64,000 nucleotides of DNA from Eggerthellaceae bacterium (lineage in GTDB: Bacteria > Actinomycetota > Coriobacteriia > Coriobacteriales > Eggerthellaceae). The stretch is taken from the NCBI GenBank assembly GCA_022791455.1, contig JAAVZC010000003.1, positions 1 to 64,000 of the forward strand, in the 5' to 3' direction. How positions within the stretch are numbered: the stretch's first letter is position 1; each line of letters opens with the position of its first letter. The translations under genes and the position numbers were made by a program. Positions 8,245 to 18,098 of the stretch are shown piece after piece. Under the pieces are notes generated by a model that was not told the origin of the DNA, made no database searches, and worked only from the letters and a program-made list of their open reading frames with translations.

Positions 8245-10962
8245 TTACTTCTGGGTGAGGGCGGCTTGGGCGGCGGCCAGGCGCGCTACCGGTACGCGGT
8301 AGGGAGAGCAGCTGACGTAGTCCAGGCCGATGCTGTTGAAGGTGGCGATGGAATCCGGATCGCCGCCATGCTCGCCGCAGACACCGCAGACGATGTCCGG
8401 GTTGCCCTCGTGACCCAGCTCAACGCCCATCTGCACCAAGCGGGCAACGCCGGCGTCGACGGTGGCGAAGGGGTTGAAGGGCAGCAGGCGCTCGGAGAGG
8501 TACTGCGGGACGAACTCGCCCTCCACGTCGTCGCGGCTGAAGCCGAAGGTGGTCTGGGTGAGGTCGTTGGTGCCGAAGGAGAAGAAGTCGGCCACAGAGG
8601 CAATCTCGTCGGCGGTGACGGCGGCGCGAGGCAGCTCGATCATGGTGCCGATGGGGATCTCCAGTTCCACGCCCTCTTCGGCGGAAACCTCGGCAATGAC
8701 CTCTTCGGCCAGGGCGCGCAGCTTCGCCAGCTCGGTGACCACGGACACGAGCGGGATCATGATCTCCGGCTTCGGATCCAGGCCTTCCTTCTTCAGGCGG
8801 GCGGCAGCGGTGGCGATAGCACGCACCTGCATGGTGGGCAGGATGGGGAACACGATGCCCAGACGGCAACCGCGCATGCCCAGCATCGGGTTCTGCTCGG
8901 CGAAGGAGTCGATCTTGGCCATGAGGTCGCGCTTCTCGGCGATGACGGCAGCGTCGGCGCCGGCGGCCTCCAGGCGAGCGATCTCCACGTCCAGCGCACG
9001 CGGGCTCTCCAGGAACTCATGCAGCGGCGGATCGAGCAGGCGCACGATCACCGGCAGGCCGTCCATGGCCTTGAACATGCCGTAGAAGTCGCCGGTCTGA
9101 GCGGCGAACAGCTCGGCGACCGCCTTCTGGCGGGTTTCCTCGTCGTCGTGCAGGATGAAGGACTGGATGATCTGCTTGCGATCGCCCAGGAACATGTGCT
9201 CGGTACGGCACAGGCCGATGCCGGCGGCACCGAAGCTGCGAGAGAGCTCGGCATCCTCGGGGTTGTCGGCGTTGGCGCGCACGCCCAGGGTGCGGAACTC
9301 GTCCGCCCACTCCAGGATGGCGTCCAAATCGCCGGTGATCTCGGGCATCACCAGCTGCACCGGGCCCAACACCACAATGCCGGTGGTGCCGTCGATGGAG
9401 ATGATGTCGCCCTCGCGGATGACGATGTCGGTGCCGGCGATGCGGGCTTCCTTGGCCTCGGCGTCGATCTTCAACGCCTCCACGCCGCACACGCACGGCG
9501 CGCCCATGCCACGGGCAATAACCGCCGCGTGGGAGGTCTTGCCGCCATGGGAGGTGAGGATGCCCTCGGCGGCAATCATGCCGGCCAGGTCGTCGGGGTT
9601 GGTCTCCCAGCGCACCAGCACGCAATTGCGGCCCGCTTCGTTGGCGGCCACGGCGTCGGCGGCGGAGAACACCGCTTCGCCCACTGCGGCGCCGGGGCTG
9701 GCGTTCAGGCCGCGGGCCACCACGTCGTAGGAGGCGTTCTTGTCAAACTGCGGGTGCAGCAGCTGGTCCAGCTGGTCCGGCTCGACGCGCATAACGGCCT
9801 CTTCCTTGGTGATGAGGCCCTCCTTCACCATCTCGATGGCGATGTGCAGCGCGGCGGCAGCGGTGCGCTTGCCCACGCGGGTCTGCAGCATCCACAGCTT
9901 GCCCTGCTCGATGGTGAACTCGATGTCGCACATGTCGCGGAAGTGGTTCTCCAGCACGACGAAGATGTCCTCCAACTGCTGGCCCGCGTCTTCCAGGCCC
10001 TCGACCGTCTTAAGCTGAGCGATGGGGCTGGTGTTGCGGATGCCGGCCACCACGTCTTCGCCCTGGGCGTTCACCAGGTAGTCGCCGTAGAACTCCTTCT
10101 CGCCGTTAGCGGGGTTGCGGGTGAAGGCCACGCCGGTGGCGGAGGTGTTGCCCTTGTTGCCGAACACCATGGACTGCACGTTAACGGCGGTGCCCAGGTC
10201 GTCGGCAATCTTGTTCTTCTTGCGGTAGAGGACCGCGCGGGGGTTGTTCCAGGAACCGAAGACCGCCTCGATAGCCAGCTTCAGCTGCACCATGGGGTCC
10301 TGCGGGAACTGCACGATGCCGTCCACCACCAGGCTGGGGTAATCGGCCGGATCGACGTTCTGAGTGAAGATGCCCTTGAACTCCTCCACCAACTTCTGCA
10401 GATCCTCGGCGGTGAGGTCGGTGTCGCTCTTCACGCCGCGCTCGTTCTTCATGGCGGTGATGGCGTTCTCGAACAGGTCGCCGTCCAGGCCCATCACCAC
10501 GTTGGAGAACATCTGGATGAAGCGGCGATAGGAGTCCCACGCGAAGCGGGGGTTCTCGGTCTGCTTGATAAGGCCGTTGATGGACTGGTCGTTCAGGCCC
10601 AGGTTAAGGACGGTGTCCATCATGCCGGGCATCGACATGGGGGCGCCGGAGCGAACGGAAACCAGCAGCGGATCCTCGGCATCGCCGATCTTCTTACCCA
10701 TGCGCTCCTCAAGGTCGGCACGGTACTCGGCGATGGTTTCGAGCGCGCCCTCGGGCCACGTGTTGTCGGCGTTGGCGTACTCCATGCAGGTCTGGCAGGT
10801 AATGGTGAATCCCGGAGGTACGGGAAGTCCGATGTTGGCCATTTCGGCGAGGTTGGCGCCCTTGCCGCCCAACACGGCCTTCATCTCGGTGTTGCCCTCG
10901 GTAACGTTGTTGCCGTTGGCGTCTTTGCCGAACGCATAGACGCGCTTAACTGCTTCGCTCAC
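8245..10962 (-). CDS. ppdK: Pyruvate, phosphate dikinase
   Basis: Interconverts pyruvate + ATP + Pi with PEP + AMP + PPi, giving anaerobes PPi-linked glycolysis or gluconeogenesis. The N-terminal ATP-grasp region carries GGKGANLAEMANIGLPVPPG. The swivelling phosphohistidine site is HGGKTSHAAVIARGMG near residue 477. The PEP-binding barrel has GLCRTEHMFL, MIELPRAAV and FFSFGTNDLTQTTFG. The frame is open upstream, but the GTG at 10962 has AAGGAG 6 nt ahead and matches the family start (905 aa). Confidence 0.95.
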   Translation of the reverse strand: MSEAVKRVYAFGKDANGNNVTEGNTEMKAVLGGKGANLAEMANIGLPVPPGFTITCQTCMEYANADNTWPEGALETIAEYRADLEERMGKKIGDAEDPLLVSVRSGAPMSMPGMMDTVLNLGLNDQSINGLIKQTENPRFAWDSYRRFIQMFSNVVMGLDGDLFENAITAMKNERGVKSDTDLTAEDLQKLVEEFKGIFTQNVDPADYPSLVVDGIVQFPQDPMVQLKLAIEAVFGSWNNPRAVLYRKKNKIADDLGTAVNVQSMVFGNKGNTSATGVAFTRNPANGEKEFYGDYLVNAQGEDVVAGIRNTSPIAQLKTVEGLEDAGQQLEDIFVVLENHFRDMCDIEFTIEQGKLWMLQTRVGKRTAAAALHIAIEMVKEGLITKEEAVMRVEPDQLDQLLHPQFDKNASYDVVARGLNASPGAAVGEAVFSAADAVAANEAGRNCVLVRWETNPDDLAGMIAAEGILTSHGGKTSHAAVIARGMGAPCVCGVEALKIDAEAKEARIAGTDIVIREGDIISIDGTTGIVVLGPVQLVMPEITGDLDAILEWADEFRTLGVRANADNPEDAELSRSFGAAGIGLCRTEHMFLGDRKQIIQSFILHDDEETRQKAVAELFAAQTGDFYGMFKAMDGLPVIVRLLDPPLHEFLESPRALDVEIARLEAAGADAAVIAEKRDLMAKIDSFAEQNPMLGMRGCRLGIVFPILPTMQVRAIATAAARLKKEGLDPKPEIMIPLVSVVTELAKLRALAEEVIAEVSAEEGVELEIPIGTMIELPRAAVTADEIASVADFFSFGTNDLTQTTFGFSRDDVEGEFVPQYLSERLLPFNPFATVDAGVARLVQMGVELGHEGNPDIVCGVCGEHGGDPDSIATFNSIGLDYVSCSPYRVPVARLAAAQAALTQK

Positions 10963-11103
10963 CTTGACTCCTTCGTATCGCGCCCGACGTGGGCGCATCC
11001 CTGTTGCGCACGGAACGCGACAAAAGGGAATATCGAGAGAATCCCCTGAGTCCAGTTTCCCTGCGTCTTCCTTCTTCTTGCGACGGACCCACCCGTCCAC
11101 AAG

Positions 11104-11123
11104 CTCGCCGAGCGAACGGCGAG
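11104..11123 (-). other. Hairpin directly after the PDRP stop codon
   Basis: CTCGCCG and CGGCGAG form a 7-bp stem around six bases, immediately after the regulator gene. It has no T-run, so it is more likely an mRNA-stability or attenuating hairpin in a regulator-ppdK transcript than a full terminator. A second hairpin (GCGCCC/GGGCGC, 10980-10996) lies just upstream of the ppdK ribosome-binding site. Confidence 0.4.
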
Positions 11124-12008
11124 TTATTCAATGATACCAGTAGGGCTCGGATGGGAGCGTTCGTAGTACCGCAAAATCTCCTGAGCGGTCTCCTCAACGG
11201 CCTTTTTCTCGGTATGGACCACGATGCACCCTAGCCTGCGCATAAGCGCGCGGGCACTCTCAAGATCTTGGTAGATGTACTCGATGTCAGCGTACTCCGC
11301 CGCCACACCGCGGGCGTTGCCCAGCCGGCGGATGCGGATGTCGGAGAGCACCTCCGGCGTGGTCATGAGCCCGAAGATGCGGGTGGGGTCCACGTCGTAG
11401 ATCTCCTTGGGCACCTCGGTGGTGGGGTCCAGCGGAATGTTGGCCACTTTAAGACCCTGCTGAGCCAGGAATATGGAAAGCGGCGTCTTCGAGGAACGGG
11501 ACACGCCCAGAATGACCATGTCCGCCTTGGTGAGGTCCTGGGGATTGCGGCCATCGTCGTGCTCGATAGTGAACTCGACTGCCTCGATGCGGCGGAAGTA
11601 GGAAGCGTCGGCCGTGCGCAGCGTGCCGGGCTTGCTGGTGGGCTGCAGCCCAGAGAGGCTGGCAATGGAGTCGATGGCACTGCCCATGATGTCCACGCCC
11701 TCGATGTTCTCGCGCTGGGCAATGTAGTCGCGCAGCTTCTCGCGCATCTCGCTGTGGACGAGCGTGTAGAACACAAGCAGCCGGTCGTCCCCCAGCGTGT
11801 CCACGTGGTAGGCCACGTGCTCGTCCAGGAAGCGCTTGATCTCCTCGAACGACTTCACCTTCGGCAGAATCTCGATCTTCGGGTCCATCACGCCGAACTG
11901 GGCGGCAGCCGCGCGCGCCACCGCCTGAGCGGTCACGCCTACCGAGTCGGAGATGATGTGGATGGTGGGCATGCGCGCCGCACGCTCAGCCGGAGTATGG
12001 TTTTCCAT
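11124..12008 (-). CDS. Pyruvate, phosphate dikinase regulatory protein (ADP-dependent kinase/Pi-dependent phosphorylase)
   Basis: A DUF299-family bifunctional enzyme that inactivates PpdK by threonine phosphorylation next to the catalytic histidine and reactivates it by phosphorolysis. The family opening IHIISDSVGVTAQAVARAA and the P-loop-like GVSRSSKTPLSIFLAQQG are present at normal spacing; length is 294 aa. The start has GAGGGG 7 nt upstream. Its position directly ahead of ppdK fits the function. Confidence 0.92.
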   Translation of the reverse strand: MENHTPAERAARMPTIHIISDSVGVTAQAVARAAAAQFGVMDPKIEILPKVKSFEEIKRFLDEHVAYHVDTLGDDRLLVFYTLVHSEMREKLRDYIAQRENIEGVDIMGSAIDSIASLSGLQPTSKPGTLRTADASYFRRIEAVEFTIEHDDGRNPQDLTKADMVILGVSRSSKTPLSIFLAQQGLKVANIPLDPTTEVPKEIYDVDPTRIFGLMTTPEVLSDIRIRRLGNARGVAAEYADIEYIYQDLESARALMRRLGCIVVHTEKKAVEETAQEILRYYERSHPSPTGIIE

Positions 12009-12037
12009 GATTGTCCCCTCAGGTTTGAGTATATGTA

Positions 12038-12181
12038 GCGCGAACCGGCGGATGGGCGGAGCGGAGGTCCGGTTAAGCCAAAGGAGGTCCGAGATCCACT
12101 CGATCGCACCGCGGTCGAGTTAGCTCGGGCCGACGACGCGTCGGAGCGGAGCCCGTCCGCTGGTTCGCGCGGACAGGCTCC
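12038..12181 (-). other. Structured intergenic element between glyS and the PDRP gene
   Basis: The 186-bp gap holds several pairing segments. A 13-bp stem (12148-12160 with 12169-12181, one G:U) lies just after the glyS stop. Its loop can instead pair with GCGCGAACC at 12038-12046. A smaller ACTCGA/TCGAGT hairpin lies between, and GGAGGTCCG occurs twice. No T-run follows. It could be a repeat element or a leader of the downstream gene; I match it to no known RNA family. Confidence 0.4.
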
Positions 12182-12194
12182 CACACCACAACAT

Positions 12195-14273
12195 TTAAGC
12201 CAAAAGCGAGAAGTCGGCTACGGTGCTGAAGACGCCCACCATGCGGCTGAGCAGCTTCAGGCGGTTTTCGCGGATAGCCGGGTCTTCGTCCATGACCATG
12301 ACCTCTTCGAAGAAGGCGTCGATGGGCCCGCGCAGGGTGGCCAGCTGGGCGAGCGCGCCGGCGAAATCGCCTTCGCGCATGGCCTTGCCCACCGTGGACT
12401 GGGCAGAGGTGACCGCCGTGGCCAGGTCCGCCTCCACCGGGGTGAGCAGGTCGCGCTTGAAGGAGGTGCCCACGCTTGCGTCGCGCAGGTTGTTGGCGCG
12501 GGTGAAGGCAACCGCCAGGTCCTCGAACAGCTCCGGCTGGTTCTTACGCGCTTCTTCCAGGGCGCGGACGCGCTTGGCAATCTCCATGGGCTCTTCCACG
12601 CCGGTGGAGAGTACCGCCTCGATGGCCTCGGGGGTAGCGCCCTCGTCCTTCAGGATGGCCTTCAGACGGCCGATGAAGAACTGGATGATCTCGTCGCGCA
12701 CCTTACCGGAATCGAACTCCAGGCCGCCGCGGAAGTAAATCTCCAGCGAGCCTTCCACCGCCTTCACAAGCGAGATGGGGAAGCCGGCGAACAAGATGGA
12801 GAGCACGCCGATGGCGGCGCGGCGCAGGGCGAAGGGGTCGGAGGAGCCGGTGGGCGCCTGGCCGATGGCGAACAGGCCGCAGATGGTGTCCAACTTGTCG
12901 GCAAGGGCAACCGCCTGGCCCACCTCGTCGGCGGGGATGGAGTCGCCGGCGAACCGGGGCTTGTAGTGCTCGGCGATGGCGCGGGCCACCCGCTCGTTTT
13001 CGCCAGAGGCCAGCGCGTAGTAGGAGCCCATGACGCCCTGGACCGAGGTGAACTCGATGACGGCGTTGGTCACCAGGTCCGCCTTGGAAAGGTAGGCAGC
13101 GCGGGCGATGTCACGCGCCTGGTCCACGAACAGGTCGGCATCGGAAACAAGGCGCGCAGTCATCTTCACCACGCGGGTGGTCTTGTCGAGCATGGTGCCC
13201 AGCGTCTCCTGGAACACCACCTCGTTCAGGCGCGGCACGTACTTGTCAAGCGCCTGCTTGCGGTCCTCGTCGTAGAAGAACTTCGCGTCGTAGAGGCGAG
13301 CTGCCACTACGCGCTCGTTGCCCTCGATGATGTTGCCGCTATAAGCCGGGTCGCCATTGGAGACGATGATGAACTTGTTGGTGAGCTTCCCTTCCCCGTC
13401 GTACAGGGGGAAGTAGCGCTGGTGCATGAGCATGGCGTCGACGATGATCTCTTCCGGCACCTGCAGGAACTCTTCGTCGAAATGGCCCACCAGCACCGTG
13501 GGGTACTCGGAGAGGTTGATGACCTCGGTGAGGGTCTTGGCCGGAAGCTCCGCTTTGAAGCCGGTCTCCGCTTCCGCCTTCGCCACGCCCTCGCGGATGA
13601 CCGCTTCGCGCAGCTCCTCGCTCGGCACCACGTAGGCGGCCTTCACCACGTCCAGCAGCTGATCGGCGGATGCAACCTCGTGCGCCCCGGGAGCCAGCAC
13701 CCGATGGCCCCAGGTGAGGTTGCCCGCTTCCAGACCGGCAAACTTCACCGGCACCACCTGGGTGCCCAGTAGGGCCACAATCCAGCGGACCGGGCGGGAG
13801 AACTGCTCGGAAGTAGTGCCCCAACGGCAGGATTTCGGCCAGGAAAGCTTCGCGATGACGCCCTCCAGCACCGCCGGCAGCAGGTCGGCAACCGGCTTTG
13901 AGGGGGTAGACTTGGTGGCGAACACGTACTGCACGCCGTTCTCGTCGCGCAGCTCCAGGTCCGCTACATCCACGCCCTTGCCGCGGGCGAAGCCGGTGGC
14001 TGCCTTGGTGTAGTTGCCCTCCGCATCGAAGGCGATCTGGGCAGAGGGCCCGCGGAACACTTCGGTGAGCGCCTCGGTCTCGGTGGCCACGTCGGCCACG
14101 AGCGCAATCAGGCGGCGCGGAGTGGTGTAGACGGCCACGTCCCCATGGGGCACCCCGGCGGCGTCGAGCGCCTGGGGCACGAGGGTGGCCAACTGCTTGG
14201 TGGCGTTCTTCAGATCGAAGGCGGGAATCTCCTCGGTGCCGATCTCGAACGCGAGGGTTTCGGTGTTAGCCAC
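12195..14273 (-). CDS. glyS: Glycyl-tRNA synthetase beta subunit
   Basis: The tRNA-binding chain of the alpha2beta2 bacterial GlyRS. It starts GTG then [17 protein letters not shown], the canonical GlyS opening, with AGGAGG upstream; the long open frame further 5' is coding sequence of glyQ in another frame. Length is 692 aa, as usual. The core contains [20 protein letters not shown], an HD-like region and the DALR-type C-terminus. It overlaps glyQ by 8 nt. Confidence 0.95.
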   Translation of the reverse strand: MANTETLAFEIGTEEIPAFDLKNATKQLATLVPQALDAAGVPHGDVAVYTTPRRLIALVADVATETEALTEVFRGPSAQIAFDAEGNYTKAATGFARGKGVDVADLELRDENGVQYVFATKSTPSKPVADLLPAVLEGVIAKLSWPKSCRWGTTSEQFSRPVRWIVALLGTQVVPVKFAGLEAGNLTWGHRVLAPGAHEVASADQLLDVVKAAYVVPSEELREAVIREGVAKAEAETGFKAELPAKTLTEVINLSEYPTVLVGHFDEEFLQVPEEIIVDAMLMHQRYFPLYDGEGKLTNKFIIVSNGDPAYSGNIIEGNERVVAARLYDAKFFYDEDRKQALDKYVPRLNEVVFQETLGTMLDKTTRVVKMTARLVSDADLFVDQARDIARAAYLSKADLVTNAVIEFTSVQGVMGSYYALASGENERVARAIAEHYKPRFAGDSIPADEVGQAVALADKLDTICGLFAIGQAPTGSSDPFALRRAAIGVLSILFAGFPISLVKAVEGSLEIYFRGGLEFDSGKVRDEIIQFFIGRLKAILKDEGATPEAIEAVLSTGVEEPMEIAKRVRALEEARKNQPELFEDLAVAFTRANNLRDASVGTSFKRDLLTPVEADLATAVTSAQSTVGKAMREGDFAGALAQLATLRGPIDAFFEEVMVMDEDPAIRENRLKLLSRMVGVFSTVADFSLLA

Positions 14274-15375
14274 GGGGGGCCTCCTTAGGCTCGATGTTGG
14301 CAGAGGGGCAGCCGGCGCAGCTGGAAGCGCTGCAGCCGGAAACGCCGCAGGAAGACGTGGCGACTTCCGCCACAACGGCGGCCTCCTCCTCTTCCGCCGC
14401 CTCAAGAGCTGCGGCCGCGGCGGCGGCTTCCTCTTCCAGCTCCTTCGCGAATGCAATGCCGGGGTCTTCCACGTCCATGCCCACCACGTGCAGCATATAG
14501 GAGGCGCAGCAGGCCTTCGCCAGCGTGCGCACGCGCAGGATGTAGGCCATGCGCTCGGTGGCGGAGATGACGCCGCGGGCGTCCAGCAGGTTGAAGGCGT
14601 GGCAGCACTTCAGCACCGCGTCGTAGGCGGGCAGCGGAAGGCCGGCCGCCAGAATCTTCTTGCAGTCGCGCTCGCGGTCGGTGAACTCCTGGAACAGGAA
14701 GTCGGTGTCCGCCACCTCGAAGTTGTAGGCGGAGTACTCCTTCTCGTTTTCCAGGTACACGTCGCCGTAGGTGAAGGTGACGCCGTCGGCGCCGCGGCTC
14801 CACACAATGTCGTACACGGAGTCGACGCCCTGCACGAACATGGTCAGGCGCTCCAGGCCGTAGGCGATCTCCACCGGGATGGGGCTGCACTCGAAGCCGC
14901 CCACCTGCTGGAAGTAAGTGAACTGGGTCACTTCCATGCCATCGATCCACACTTCCCAGCCAAGACCCCAGGCGCCCAACGTGGGGCTTTCCCAGTCGTC
15001 TTCCACGAAGCGCACGTCATGCTTGTCGACATCGATGCCAATAGCGCGCAGCGACCCCAGGTACAGGTCCTGGATGTTGTCCGGGGAAGGCTTGATAAGC
15101 ACCTGGAACTGGTAGTAGAACTGCAGGCGGTTGGGGTTTTCGCCATAGCGGCCGTCGGTGGGACGGCGGCACCCCTGCACATAAGCGGTGCGCCAGGTAT
15201 CGGGGCCCAAGGAGCGCAGCGTGGTGGCGGGGGCGTTGGTGCCGGCGCCTACCTCGTTGTCGTAGGGCTGCAGGATGACGCATCCGGCGTCGGCCCAGTA
15301 CTGCTGCAGGTTCATAATCACCTGCTGGAATGTCGGCGGCAGGTTCTGTTCCTGCGAACGTGCTTGCTCGTTCAT
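14266..15375 (-). CDS. glyQ: Glycyl-tRNA synthetase alpha subunit with Cys-rich C-terminal extension
   Basis: The catalytic class II chain that activates glycine. Recognisable stretches are [34 protein letters not shown] and [16 protein letters not shown]. The family is normally about 290-310 residues; this one is 369. The extra roughly 60 residues are an Ala/Glu-rich helix-like stretch, then a cysteine cluster ([18 protein letters not shown]). The extension is in frame and ends just inside glyS, so it is not a frameshift artefact. Confidence 0.93.
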   Translation of the reverse strand: MNEQARSQEQNLPPTFQQVIMNLQQYWADAGCVILQPYDNEVGAGTNAPATTLRSLGPDTWRTAYVQGCRRPTDGRYGENPNRLQFYYQFQVLIKPSPDNIQDLYLGSLRAIGIDVDKHDVRFVEDDWESPTLGAWGLGWEVWIDGMEVTQFTYFQQVGGFECSPIPVEIAYGLERLTMFVQGVDSVYDIVWSRGADGVTFTYGDVYLENEKEYSAYNFEVADTDFLFQEFTDRERDCKKILAAGLPLPAYDAVLKCCHAFNLLDARGVISATERMAYILRVRTLAKACCASYMLHVVGMDVEDPGIAFAKELEEEAAAAAAALEAAEEEEAAVVAEVATSSCGVSGCSASSCAGCPSANIEPKEAPRG

Positions 15376-15461
15376 GGCTCTCCTTCTTCTTAAAGGCGCG
15401 GGCGCCCAATTCGCATGAGCGCCCGAACCACTTTACCTGACCTGCGGTTTTGCCCGCTCCC

Positions 15462-16034
15462 CTATTCCACCAGCCCGAAATTGCTGAAGGGCCAGTAAAT
15501 AAGGGCCGCCTTCCCCGTGACCGAGGAGACGGGAATGGACCCGAAATAGCGGGAGTCCTGGGAATTGGTACGGTTGTCCCCCATCACCCACAGCTCCCCT
15601 TCCGGAACGGTGTAGGGGTAGCTGATCTCCAGGCCGCGCACCGGGGTGAGCTCGTAGGAGGGCAGCCCGTTGGTGTAGGGCTCCTCCAGCTGCACGCCGT
15701 CCACGTACACGTAGCCGTCACGCAAATCCACCTGCTGGCCGCCGGTGGCGATCACCCGCTTGATGAGGATGCGGGAGGGAATCTGGGGGTCGTTGAAGGT
15801 GACGATCTGGCCCGCTTGGGGCTCTTCGAAGTAGTAGGTGATCTTCTCGGAGAACAGGCGGTCCCCCGGCATGATGGTGGTCTCCATAGAGCCGGAGGGA
15901 ATCTCGTAGGCTTTGAAGACGAAATTGGACAGGGCCCAGGAAAGCCCGAGCACCATGGCGATGATAACGATGATGTTGAGGACCGATCGCAGGATCGAGG
16001 GCTCGTTGGTTGAAGCGTGTTGGCCGGAATACAT
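15462..16034 (-). CDS. lepB: Signal peptidase I
   Basis: A membrane protease that cleaves Sec signal peptides. There is one N-terminal membrane helix (residues about 17-38). The catalytic Ser49 lies in IPSGSMETTI and the general-base Lys92 in RILIKRVIA. The C-terminal box GDNRTNSQDSRYFG is intact. Length is 190 aa with the single-helix Gram-positive topology. Confidence 0.95.
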   Translation of the reverse strand: MYSGQHASTNEPSILRSVLNIIVIIAMVLGLSWALSNFVFKAYEIPSGSMETTIMPGDRLFSEKITYYFEEPQAGQIVTFNDPQIPSRILIKRVIATGGQQVDLRDGYVYVDGVQLEEPYTNGLPSYELTPVRGLEISYPYTVPEGELWVMGDNRTNSQDSRYFGSIPVSSVTGKAALIYWPFSNFGLVE

Positions 16035-16153
16035 GGCGCCTTTCTTGTTTCCTTCTCGGGAGGCTCATCCCTCCCCTCGCGTACGCCCGCAGTTTCCGCC
16101 GCTGGGCGCCCCAATTCAGCAACTATCCATAATAGCGTTTTTCAGGCCGTCTT

Positions 16154-16945
16154 TTAGCCCAGGTTCAAAGTCTTCAGAAATGCGCGATCCGCATCGGAGA
16201 GCGGCGCGGCTTCCAGCAAGTCCGGGCGGAAGCGGGCCGTGCGCTCCAGGCTCTGCTGGCGACGCCACTGGTCCACCAGGCCGTGGTTTCCGCTGGTGAG
16301 CGGCGCGGGCACCTCCATGCCGCGGAAGGCGGCTGGGCGCGTGTACTGGGGGTATTCCAGCAGGCCGTCGGCGAAGGATTCCGTTTCCGCCCCTCCTTCG
16401 GCTCCCAGCACGCCGGGGATCTTGCGCACCACGGCGTCGATCACCACCATAGACGCCAGCTCGCCGGAGGTGAGCACGTAGTCGCCCAGCGAGATGACCT
16501 CATCTGCCAGCTGGTAGGCGCGCTCGTCGATGCCCTCGTAGTGGCCGCAGACGAACAAGAGCCGCTCGCACTGGGCCAACCGCGTGGCCTGGGCGTCATC
16601 GAAGGGAACGCCTTGCGGCGCGAGGAAGACCACGGTGGGCCGGGGCCCATCTGCGTGCCGCGGCGCAGAGCCGGTGCGGGGGCAGGCGGGCTCGTCTTCG
16701 AAATAATGGCGCGTGATGCCGGAGAGATCCTCCACCGCCTGAAAGATGGGCTCGCACTTCATCACCAGGCCGTTGCCACCCCCATAGGGGTCGTCGTCGG
16801 TGGTGCGATGGCGGTCGTAGGTCCAATCCCGCAGGTCGTAGGCGGTGAAGTCAAGAATGCCCTTTTCCTGGGCGCGCTTCATCATGGAAGAGCCCATGAC
16901 GGAGCCGTACATCTCGGGGAAGGTGGAGAGGGTCTCGACGATCAT
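16154..16945 (-). CDS. trmD: tRNA (guanosine(37)-N1)-methyltransferase
   Basis: Methylates G37 next to the anticodon using SAM, preventing +1 frameshifts. SPOUT-knot motifs are LFVCGHYEGIDERA and SLGDYVLTSGELA; the N-terminus has VETLSTFPEMYGSVMGSSMM. A hydrophilic insertion (roughly ACPRTGSAPRHADGPRPT) lies before the VVFLAPQG strand, slightly lengthening the protein to 263 aa. It sits directly after rimM in the usual rpsP-rimM-trmD order. Confidence 0.95.
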   Translation of the reverse strand: MIVETLSTFPEMYGSVMGSSMMKRAQEKGILDFTAYDLRDWTYDRHRTTDDDPYGGGNGLVMKCEPIFQAVEDLSGITRHYFEDEPACPRTGSAPRHADGPRPTVVFLAPQGVPFDDAQATRLAQCERLLFVCGHYEGIDERAYQLADEVISLGDYVLTSGELASMVVIDAVVRKIPGVLGAEGGAETESFADGLLEYPQYTRPAAFRGMEVPAPLTSGNHGLVDQWRRQQSLERTARFRPDLLEAAPLSDADRAFLKTLNLG

Positions 16946-16951
16946 GGGGGC

Positions 16952-17473
16952 CTACAGCTCCAAAAGCCCGGCGGGAAGCGAGAGCACAAGGCGCCCCCCT
17001 TCTTCGTCGATGGCTTCGACGAACTCGTCCACCAGGGGAATGAGAACATCGCGGCCCTCGGGCGTCTCCACCACCAGCCGCACCTGGCCGGGCACTTCCT
17101 GGAAGTCCACAACAGTGCCCACGGCGCCGGCGGCCACGTCTTCCACCGCCCAATCCAGGAAGGGGCAGTCCTCCACCAGTTCCTCCAGCGCCTCGGCCAC
17201 GTCCTCGCGGTGCACCAGGCAGCTGCAACCGGCCACAAGGGCCGCGGTGGAGGCATCGGTGATCTCGCGGAAGAACAGGAGCGCCGAGCCGTCGCCGCGC
17301 TCTTCGACAGAGGCGACGGTCACGTTGCGGGGGGCGTCGATCTGCGGCGGCACAAGCGCCACATGCATGCCCTCTTCAAGCAAAAAAGGAAGATCCGCCG
17401 CAGGTCGTGCGACGAATCCTCCTTCCAAGTTGTAAGTGCGGGCCAGAACGGCCACATTCACCCAGGACTGCAT
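16952..17473 (-). CDS. rimM: Ribosome maturation factor RimM
   Basis: A 16S rRNA processing and 30S maturation factor of 173 aa. It has an N-terminal RimM beta-barrel and a C-terminal PRC-barrel (GTVVDFQEVPGQVRLVVETP, DVLIPLVDEFVEAIDEEGG). Its ATG abuts the KH-protein stop codon, consistent with one operon with rpsP and trmD. Confidence 0.92.
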   Translation of the reverse strand: MQSWVNVAVLARTYNLEGGFVARPAADLPFLLEEGMHVALVPPQIDAPRNVTVASVEERGDGSALLFFREITDASTAALVAGCSCLVHREDVAEALEELVEDCPFLDWAVEDVAAGAVGTVVDFQEVPGQVRLVVETPEGRDVLIPLVDEFVEAIDEEGGRLVLSLPAGLLEL

Positions 17474-17725
17474 CTAGTCGACGAGTTCCACCTCGACGGC
17501 AGCGCCCTCGCGAGAAGCGGCGGCGCGGGCCAGCGTGCGGATAGCCTTGATGACGCGGCCCTGACGGCCGATCACCTTGCCGGCATCCTCTTCGTTCACG
17601 CGAATCTCGGCGACGATGGTGCCGTCCTCGGCCTCTTCGGCGGAAACCTCAAGCTCGTCCGGGAAATCCACCAGCGGAGCCACCAGGGTCTCCACCAGGC
17701 TGGCGATGTTCTCTACGGAATCCAT
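17474..17725 (-). CDS. khpA: KH-domain RNA-binding protein (KhpA/YlqC type)
   Basis: An 83-residue single-KH protein with the GXXG loop seen as VIGRQGRVIKAIRTL. It sits between rpsP and rimM, the standard place for KhpA, which binds RNA and in other Gram-positives affects cell division and translation. Confidence 0.9.
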   Translation of the reverse strand: MDSVENIASLVETLVAPLVDFPDELEVSAEEAEDGTIVAEIRVNEEDAGKVIGRQGRVIKAIRTLARAAASREGAAVEVELVD

Positions 17726-17729
17726 GAGT

Positions 17730-17975
17730 TTAGGCGTTCTCGCGGGCGTTCTTCAGGAGACGGGCCACGGTGTCGGTCGGCTGAGCGCCGTTCGCGATCC
17801 ACTGATCCACCTTCTCCATGTCGAACTGCACCATAGCCGGGGTAGCGATGGGGTTGTAGCGACCCACTTCCTCGATGAAGCGGCCGTCGCGCGGAGCGCG
17901 GGAATCGGCGACAACGATGCGGTAGTAGGGGCGCTTCTTGGCGCCGTGACGGGCCAGGCGAATTTTAACAGCCAT
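17730..17975 (-). CDS. rpsP: 30S ribosomal protein S16
   Basis: An 81-residue small-subunit protein starting [20 protein letters not shown], an unmistakable S16 opening. An upstream in-frame ATG is ignored; the chosen start has AAAGGAG 10 nt ahead. It is the first gene of the rpsP-khpA-rimM-trmD operon. Confidence 0.97.
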   Translation of the reverse strand: MAVKIRLARHGAKKRPYYRIVVADSRAPRDGRFIEEVGRYNPIATPAMVQFDMEKVDQWIANGAQPTDTVARLLKNARENA

Positions 17976-18014
17976 GAACTCTAGACTCCTTTTGGTTTGT
18001 TCCTTTATACGCAA

Positions 18015-18030
18015 GCACAGCAATCTGTGC
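18015..18030 (-). other. Hairpin in the rpsP 5' leader
   Basis: GCACAG-CAAT-CTGTGC, a perfect 6-bp stem between the rpsP promoter and its ribosome-binding site. A possible regulatory leader structure; function unknown. Confidence 0.35.
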
Positions 18031-18049
18031 GCGAAAACAGCAATTGCCT

Positions 18050-18078
18050 ATATTAGGCCACCGCGCAACCTTTGGCAA
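18050..18078 (-). promoter_or_regulatory. sigma70-type promoter of the rpsP operon
   Basis: On the minus strand TTGCCA, a 17-bp spacer and TAATAT lie about 75-100 bp upstream of the rpsP start. The fit to the housekeeping consensus and the position between ffh and rpsP indicate that rpsP is transcribed from here. Confidence 0.7.
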
Positions 18079-18098
18079 GCATCAACAGACAAGCGGCA

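Noticed and set aside
14273-14456. A longer glyS with an Arg/Pro-rich N-terminus
   Set aside because: That stretch is the end of glyQ read in another frame; the GTG at 14273 has AGGAGG and matches the family start.
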